A DNA stretch of 64,000 bases from Hygrocybe punicea. Lineage: Eukaryota; Basidiomycota; Agaricomycetes; Agaricales; Hygrophoraceae. Of the stretch, positions 58,275 through 64,000 are shown piece after piece (the first letter of the stretch is position 1; every line of letters starts with the position of its first letter). Under the pieces are notes generated by a model. The model made no database searches, was not told where the DNA came from, and worked only from the letters and a program-made list of their open reading frames with translations. Where the stretch lies: assembly GCA_963556145.1 (NCBI GenBank), contig OY744466.1, forward strand, positions 4,836,001 through 4,900,000, read 5' to 3'. A program made the position numbers and the translations under genes.

Positions 58275-58896
58275 CACAGGAGACAGAAGAGGATTTTTTT
58301 CAATCAAATAATACGCAGATATCTAGTCACATTTTGAAACTATTTGCATTGTTATCTTACTTGTGAAAATATTGCAGAAAATAATATTATCTAAAAGTGG
58401 TATTCATACAGAAATTAGTACATACAGAAATTAGAATTATTTAGGCTTTATTGTTTTCATTATTGTGAACATGTATTCAGAAAAGAGCAAATGATTCACA
58501 TATTTAGGATTTCTAGACCAATATCTATGGCTTTTATTGTGAGGGCAGAATTTTAGACTATTTGGTCTCCAGATAATTGGGACCTGGCTTGTGCCTGAAT
58601 TATCTCGAGACCAAATATCTTGAAGATCTGCCTGACAATAAGATCCATAGATATATGGCCAGAAATCCTAAACATTTGGGTCATTTTCTTTTTTCTGAAT
58701 ACATGTACACAATAATCAAAACAACAAAGGCCTAAATAATTGTATTTTCTAACTGCACTATTTTCTGTATGAATACCGCAATTAGATAACATTACTTTCT
58801 ACAATATTTTCACAAGCAAGATAACAATGCAAATAATTTTAAAATGTGTCTGGATATTTGCACATTTTTTGATCACAAAAAATCTGGTCTCCTGTG
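58275..58896. repeat. Foldback MITE, about 620 bases
   Basis: Two arms of about 290 bases, tips CACAGGAGAC / GTCTCCTGTG; shared blocks include TTTGCATTGTTATCTT, TGTATTCAGAAAA, TTAGGATTTCT and TATTTGGTCTC. The loop is near 58580. No coding capacity. Confidence 0.88.
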
Positions 58897-60495
58897 AAAG
58901 GTCTGGAATGTGGTCTTTCCAAAGAAGGTGAACATCACTTAACACACTCAACCTGACTGAGACCAAAAATTTCATATTTTTTCCCTAGAAAACCTAGTGA
59001 AAATCACCAATTTCTTTTTACATTTTTAATTACAGTAAAACAATGTGAAATCCACATGATGGCGAATTTTATGAATCATTTGAAATGTCAGTGAATTGTG
59101 AATTTTGGGCCATAGTACCATGAAATTCAGGGCCTTCTGCCAGTGGTTCCACAGTGTACCTTACTGCAGGAGGGGCTGAGGGTACGCTGGCACAGGGATC
59201 CTGCTATCGCAAGTAGTCAGTTGGCCACCCAGGCCTGAGTGACAACAAGTGAAGAAGACTGTAATACAGTATACACTGCACATTAGATTTCCTGTGGGGC
59301 AGTTGTCTTGTCATGCTTTGCCATTTCGTCTTGTCTATGGCCACTCCATAACCATTGTCTTCTCCATCCCAGTCGTTGCAGATAATGACTTATAAATTGC
59401 AGATGTCATGCCAATGACTAGTCCAATGCTGCGCAACTATCACTGTGAGGTCCACTCTGGTTGAGACTTGACAAGTAACAGGTTGAAAAACAACATTCAA
59501 CCATTGATTGGTTGATATGCAGGTTGCTCTGGATAAACCTAGATTGGAGGTGGATAAATCACATGCCATTGCAGGTTGAATGTTACTTGTGAACTTGCTT
59601 GCAGCATGAAGCAGGTTTGCCAGAGCTTACAATGACAAATAAGAAGTATTACCACATGTCAAGCCTCAACCGTATGGCAACAGAACCTGGCCAGCCTTAG
59701 CTGAACCTGGCCGCTGAGCCTTAGCCGTGAGCTCTGCCAAGTAATTATTGGTAAAGAGCAAATATATATAATAAGAAATCATAAGGTTATGCTAAGAGAA
59801 TGCATGAGAAGGGGATCAAGATCTGGCCATCAGATGCCTTGACCTCGCTGCCAGCAACAGTGAGCTTGGCCTTCTCACTATCCCCCCGTGTTTTCAGAGC
59901 AGAATTATATATATATCACATTTTTATTCTTCTATATAAGCTAATATACATGAACATGCACGAAAGATACAAAAGAAAAAGTGAAGAAAAAGTGGACACA
60001 TAAGGGTATCGTTGCTGAACTGCTAGGTGTTGATAACACAGAGATGTTGCATGGGGCCCACTTTGGATGGAAAGACCATTTGAGGGTGAGTGAGGGGAGG
60101 GAAGTGTATTGTGAAACTCTGGCTTTTTTTGTCAATAATGAGTAGCACCACATAATGACTACAACTTGAGATGTAGCTCACACGAGAACTTTTGAATGGA
60201 AAAAAAATAATTAGTCTGAATAGGTGAAGTGGTGAGTTCTCAACAATCAAGATGGTAACGATTGGGCTACAGACCATCAGGAAAGGATTTGCAAATAATG
60301 AGTATGTAGCAAATTGCCATTTAGCATCAGAGAGTAGCGATCTTAGGACTTAAATAGTCATCACGCCATAAGGTTTACAATGAATACGAAAACGAGTCAT
60401 ACATGCATGGTAAAATAAAATGTATCGTATGCCGATGATGGCATTGTGAAAAAATTGGAGTGCCAGGAGCAGGGGACAATGTAGAGATAACAGAC
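58897..60495. other. No gene recognised
   Basis: AT-rich. No long frame with family resemblance and no well-bounded repeats were seen. Confidence 0.4.
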
Positions 60496-61225
60496 CTAAT
60501 CAAAAATTCCTTGCATGAACCTACAAGAAACTCCGTCAATATATTTCATTTGATGACATGACGACTTACTTTTCTGCCTTGGATGCCATCAAGGCATCCC
60601 ACACTATACCCCAACCCAGTACATCCCATCGGCACCTGGCAATATCGTCTCCAATTGCATTGTAGAATGCAATATAGTCTGCGCCATGAAATTGGACCTT
60701 TTGGTACCCACCATTCTTCCTAGTGTCGAGGGTATACATGAGCTGCAAAATAAAATCAGTTGAGATCAAATAGGCTAGTAGGAACTTACAGCAGTTGCCA
60801 TGAGGGCAAAATTTTCATCAGGAATTCTTGTGACGAAATTGATATTAGTCAATGAGAGGTTGTGTCGCTTGAGATAGGCTTCAATGGACTGGACAAGTGA
60901 CTGACGAGAGGCATTTGGAGTTGAAGTTCCCCGGTAACAAACTACATAAATAAGACGGAAGACGAGCGGGGAGTTGTAGTCTTCAATGATGTTGCTCTAA
61001 AATAGATCATTATATATTTTAAATGGAATAGATTAGATTAGAAGTACTTGCGTTGATGTCGCGGGTACCACTATGTATGAAGACAACTTTTTCCCTTAAC
61101 ACTTGAACCTGAGCCTTGATCAGCTCCTTCATTGGGGGACGGTTATCGTTCCCCAGGCTCAAAATTTTGAAGCCATGGCCACCATCCACGGGAGTAGGCA
61201 TCTCGGTTGGTTTTGGTTCCATCAT
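60496..61225 (-). CDS. Small spliced gene of unknown function, one GC-AG intron
   Basis: Exons 61052-61225, 60790-60996, 60570-60742 and 60496-60520. Introns: 60997-61051 (55 bases, donor GCAAGT, acceptor TTTTAG), 60743-60789 (47 bases, GTAAGT...TTGCAG) and 60521-60569 (49 bases, GTAAGT...TTGTAG). The exons total 579 bases: 192 residues and TAG, phases agreeing. If the last intron is retained the protein ends at 60566 (185 residues). The protein starts MMEPKPTEMPTPVDGGHG and includes REKVVFIHSGTRDIN-SNIIEDYN, LVFRLIYVVCYRGTS, VQSIEAYLKRHNLSL and CRWDVLGWGIVWDALMASK. No family recognised. The start may be internal, since the preceding frame's stop overlaps this ATG. Confidence 0.65.
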
Positions 61226-61950
61226 TTTTCAGCCTCGGTCTTGAATTTATAGTGGAAAAGTCCAATGCATTCTGTAACCTGTTTTGCAATTGTTAATGTA
61301 ATGATTACCTAGAGAATAGTCACCTTACCATTCGGATTAACTCCTCAGATGCTGGCATGTATTCTAGGTATACATGAGCATTATATATGCATCACAACAA
61401 AGGACTTACATGATTCAGGCAAGGAGCATTTTTCTTTGGGTAACAACGCCTCGGCTCTAAGATGTGCATCGTGTACCTCCTGCAAAAGCTCCAGTGCATG
61501 TAGCCTGTAGAGTGGGGGTCCTCCAACCACATCCCCTTCAGGAGATTGGAAACCAGTTCGAGGAACATGTCGCAAGTTCGAATAACGATGATATGCCAGA
61601 TGGTGGCTGTGTTCTTGAGTTCCATCATTGTGAGTTTGCAGGCAGAAACAATAGAGGCCGTGCGAGATTTGAGGAATTGAGTTGAAGTAAAAGAGTATAG
61701 AGATGAACGACTGGCTGGTGCGGGAAAAAATGGTGAGTGGGGCTTGGTGTTCTGCAAAAAAAAGAAAAAACATACTCAATGGAACATTCAGTGTATTCTC
61801 ATCAAGGGTTGATCCTCCTGGGTTATCTACAGGAGCTGGAAGAGTGGGTGGCAAATTTTTGATTTGAAGTCTGCTTACATGGGTCACTCTCTGCAAGGGA
61901 AACATCAATCCACACAGAAAAGTCAAAATTGTCGGCACTTGGGGCAACAT
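61222..61950 (-). CDS. Upstream exons of the same or a second unknown gene
   Basis: A minus-strand frame from 61950 contains a credible helical exon (LYRLHALELLQEVHDAHLRA, then EALLPKEKCSLPES). It splices (donor GTAAGT near 61409, acceptor GCCAG) to SSEELIRM and then (donor GTAAGG, acceptor AACAG) to VTECIGLFHYKFKTEAEK, stopping at TGA 61222-61224. That TGA overlaps the ATG of the next gene. An alternative acceptor at ACCGAG, 18 bases inside the next gene, would join both in phase as one protein. The 5' exons are uncertain: several short introns are possible between 61730 and 61950. Confidence 0.4.
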
Positions 61951-62669
61951 GGGAATGGCTCAAAGCACACAAAGAATATGTCTTTTAACCTCTGAAGATG
62001 TGGTGCCATTAGGGAAATGCCGTCAGAACATAGATTACTATGATTGTTCACTATGATCGACCAGGATAGGATGATAAGGAGCCCCGCCATTTACATGAAG
62101 ATTGGCGATTCAAGATAATTATTTCAGATTATTTATGTCACATGATTTTCGAGAACATATGATAGGAGGAGACGCAGGTGCTAGTACTAAGGGTTGAGCT
62201 CATGTGTGATCAACTTGTCCTCCACCAATCAACAGAGACGTCGATGGATTCTCTGTGGTGATGTGAGTAATGAACAACTATTTATGAGATTGCGCCATAC
62301 CTCGTTGTGGTGAGTGTTTGTGTCCAGTTTCTAGGGTGTGCCCTCTTTTGTTGGCAAGGTAAAACAGCATTATCCTTGTAACTTCCACCCAGTACTCTCA
62401 TTTGCTCTAGCAGCAGGTTTCATGTCAGGAGGCACAATGACATAGGATCGGGAAGGTTTCAACTCAGTGGCAGTAACGGCCCATGTGGAATCGAGGAGCA
62501 ATACCTTCGTCTTCTATTAGCACACCATAGTCATAGGAGATCTGCATGTTCCCACCTGCAACAAGGGGCATCTCGAGGCCAGGTCCGAGACCACCCTGTT
62601 GCATAGACCATGCGAGATGCGAGTATTGTGAATCCATGGACACAGCTACACACTAGTCCGAAATGGTCA
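61951..62669. other. No gene recognised
   Basis: Upstream flank of the minus-strand gene, with no supported coding region or bounded repeat. Confidence 0.4.
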
Positions 62670-63030
62670 CAAAGACGAGCCCTTTCAGCGTATCTTTCCC
62701 ATGATACATGGGTCAGCTGAGATGGACAATTCCCACTCCAAGTTGGCCAGCCAAACTCAGCCAACCAATATCTTTCTCCAGGGCAGATGGCTTGGCCGAG
62801 GGGTCCATGTTCTGGCGGACGTGAGTTGGCTGAAGCAGACGGATATATTGGCTGGCCATGGAATGGCCGACCAGTGTGGGTATTTTGGCTGGCCATGAAA
62901 GGTGGATTGGCCGACCAGCCTGGGTATTTGGGCTGGCCATGGAACATGGGTTGGCCGATGGCCCTGGGTATTTTGGCTGGCCATGGAACATGGGTTGGCC
63001 GACTGGTCTGGGTATGTCGGTTGGCCATAG
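62670..63030 (-). repeat. 44-base tandem repeat element, copy 2 (inverted)
   Basis: The unique end GAGCCCTTTCAGCGTATC...GGACAATTCCCACTCC (62678-62742) is followed by units of GGTATTTTGGCTGGCCATGG plus AACATGGGTTGGCCGAC to about 63030. Inverted relative to 27340-27760. The sequence AGTGTTGCC at 63033-63041 abuts its right side. Confidence 0.82.
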
Positions 63031-63394
63031 AACAGTGTTGCCACACATGCAACAGGTGGTTTATATCTGTTCATTCCAGCATCTCTGAACATACCCACCT
63101 TACATCTTTGCAATCTTACACATTACATCTTTGCACTCTTACCCATCACTTGCCACATTCCACCAATTTCATACTTGCTCCTCTATCCCTTTGTTCTGGA
63201 ATTTATCAATATTCACAATTCATCATATTCTACTAATCACATCCTAGGCAAACTTGCAATCCCTTGTGTCATCTATTTGTAATCCACATTGCTGTACATT
63301 ACGTGATTTCTCATCACATCATGTTAAACATGAGGCATTATTCCTTTGTTCCAGACAACGACATCTGCCTTCATTCTCCTCACTATTTGCCTAA

Positions 63395-64000
63395 ATGAAG
63401 TGGATCACCCCAGAATTTAATAAGATCCTTGAAGACGGTTATCCCAATTTTAGGAGATCCACTGGTGAAGATCGTATTCATGTCCTGAAAGGAATCAGGA
63501 AACTTTTAAAACAATTGGCACAACAAACCAACACACCATGGCCCCCAAATATGCAAAAGGTTGGTATATTCTAATACTACCCTTCAGATCAACCTAACAG
63601 CATTATACCATGAATTCAGAAAATTCAAACTTGGTACCACAATCATCAGTCAAAATTGGAGAGCGACACGGAGGATGCTCCAAAATATGACAAAAGCCTG
63701 CCATTCAAGCTTGAGATCGATGAGGATGGTTTTCCTATGGTACTGAATGTTACAAATATGTCATTGGTCGACATAAGAAACTTGTTTAGATCACTGGTGA
63801 CCATGTCCTATCGTACATACTTTGGCGTTGGCCAGGCTTATTGTACTCATTCGTATGAAGGTCAGATGTGCAACAACAGCGTTGTCGCTGTTCCATGGGG
63901 AAAAATTGGACAAAATCGAAACCAATACATGGAGGACATCTACTTTCCCCCTCACATAGAACTAAAGGAACCGTGGAAAATGAAACTCGATGAACTTCGG
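63395..64000 (+). CDS. Spliced gene of unknown function, 5' part, runs off the window
   Basis: ATG at 63395 (MKWITPEFNKILEDGYPNFR). Exon 1 ends at 63559; intron 63560-63619 (60 bases, donor GTTGGT, branch-like CTAATAC, acceptor AATTCAG) joins in phase 0 to exon 2, open to the last base. Shorter splicing (28 bases) or other acceptors give early stops. Exon 2 encodes KIQTWYHNHQSKLESDTEDA, then DEDGFPMVLNVTNMSLVDIR, SYRTYFGVGQAYCTHSYEGQ and VAVPWGKIGQNRNQYMEDIY. Hydrophilic, no domain recognised; about 182 residues are visible. TIR-like and tandem-repeat sequence lies about 360 bases upstream. It may be a host gene or a transposon passenger. Confidence 0.6.

Overview
The window looks like a transposon graveyard from a filamentous basidiomycete, most likely an Agaricomycete. 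The evidence is a CxC2/KDZ transposase gene, a Ty3 element with the gag typical of that group, short introns (47-80 bases) in every interpretable gene, and large numbers of TAGTG-ended hAT elements. I cannot name the species. Only a minority of the sequence looks like host genes.

Region 1 (1-21453) is a solved nest of insertions. A LINE on the minus strand (1865-21453, about 6.1 kb once the insertions are removed) has a gag-like ORF1 with three zinc knuckles. Its ORF2 encodes endonuclease, reverse transcriptase and RNase H. It is split by a Ty3/gypsy element (3600-15397, 705-base LTRs, CCGG duplication). That element's 5' LTR is in turn split by a 1.9-kb TG...CA insertion (4110-6002), also flanked by CCGG. 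The LINE is split again by a 1.7-kb TRIM-like element with 137-base terminal repeats (17249-18930). The gypsy element carries an intron-containing gene on its opposite strand, between pol and the 3' LTR. That gene encodes coiled coils and a Zn2Cys6-type cysteine cluster. A 969-base hAT MITE lies at 450-1418.

Region 2 (21454-34972) holds a decayed Ulp1-like protease gene followed by a decayed KDZ transposase on the same strand, probably parts of one transposon. After these come a 44-base tandem repeat element, AT-rich sequence with a foldback element, and a fragment resembling an OTT_1508-type deaminase.

Region 3 (34973-39680) is the main host-like island. It contains tandemly duplicated MDR-oxidoreductase pseudogene pieces, an apparently intact unknown gene on the minus strand, and, divergently transcribed from it, an intact five-exon MDR oxidoreductase gene.

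Region 4 (39824-50129) is one 10.3-kb hAT transposon with a perfect 8-base duplication. Two further TAGTG...CACTA elements are nested in it (41901-43139 and 45261-46703, each with a perfect 8-base duplication), together with a 1.85-kb foldback. The first nested element interrupts the transposase beside a catalytic aspartate.

Region 5 (50130-64000) has small foldback elements and a decayed Ty1/copia element on the minus strand (54085-57431), which contains a 280-base MITE and a lone TRIM-type LTR. It also has a second copy of the 44-base repeat family, one or two small spliced genes on the minus strand (60496-61950, including a probable GC-AG intron), and the start of a spliced gene of unknown function running off the right edge.

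The elements appear to decay by CpG mutation: 11 of the 12 differences I counted between the two gypsy LTRs fit loss of CpG. The copies are therefore probably cytosine-methylated and silenced.
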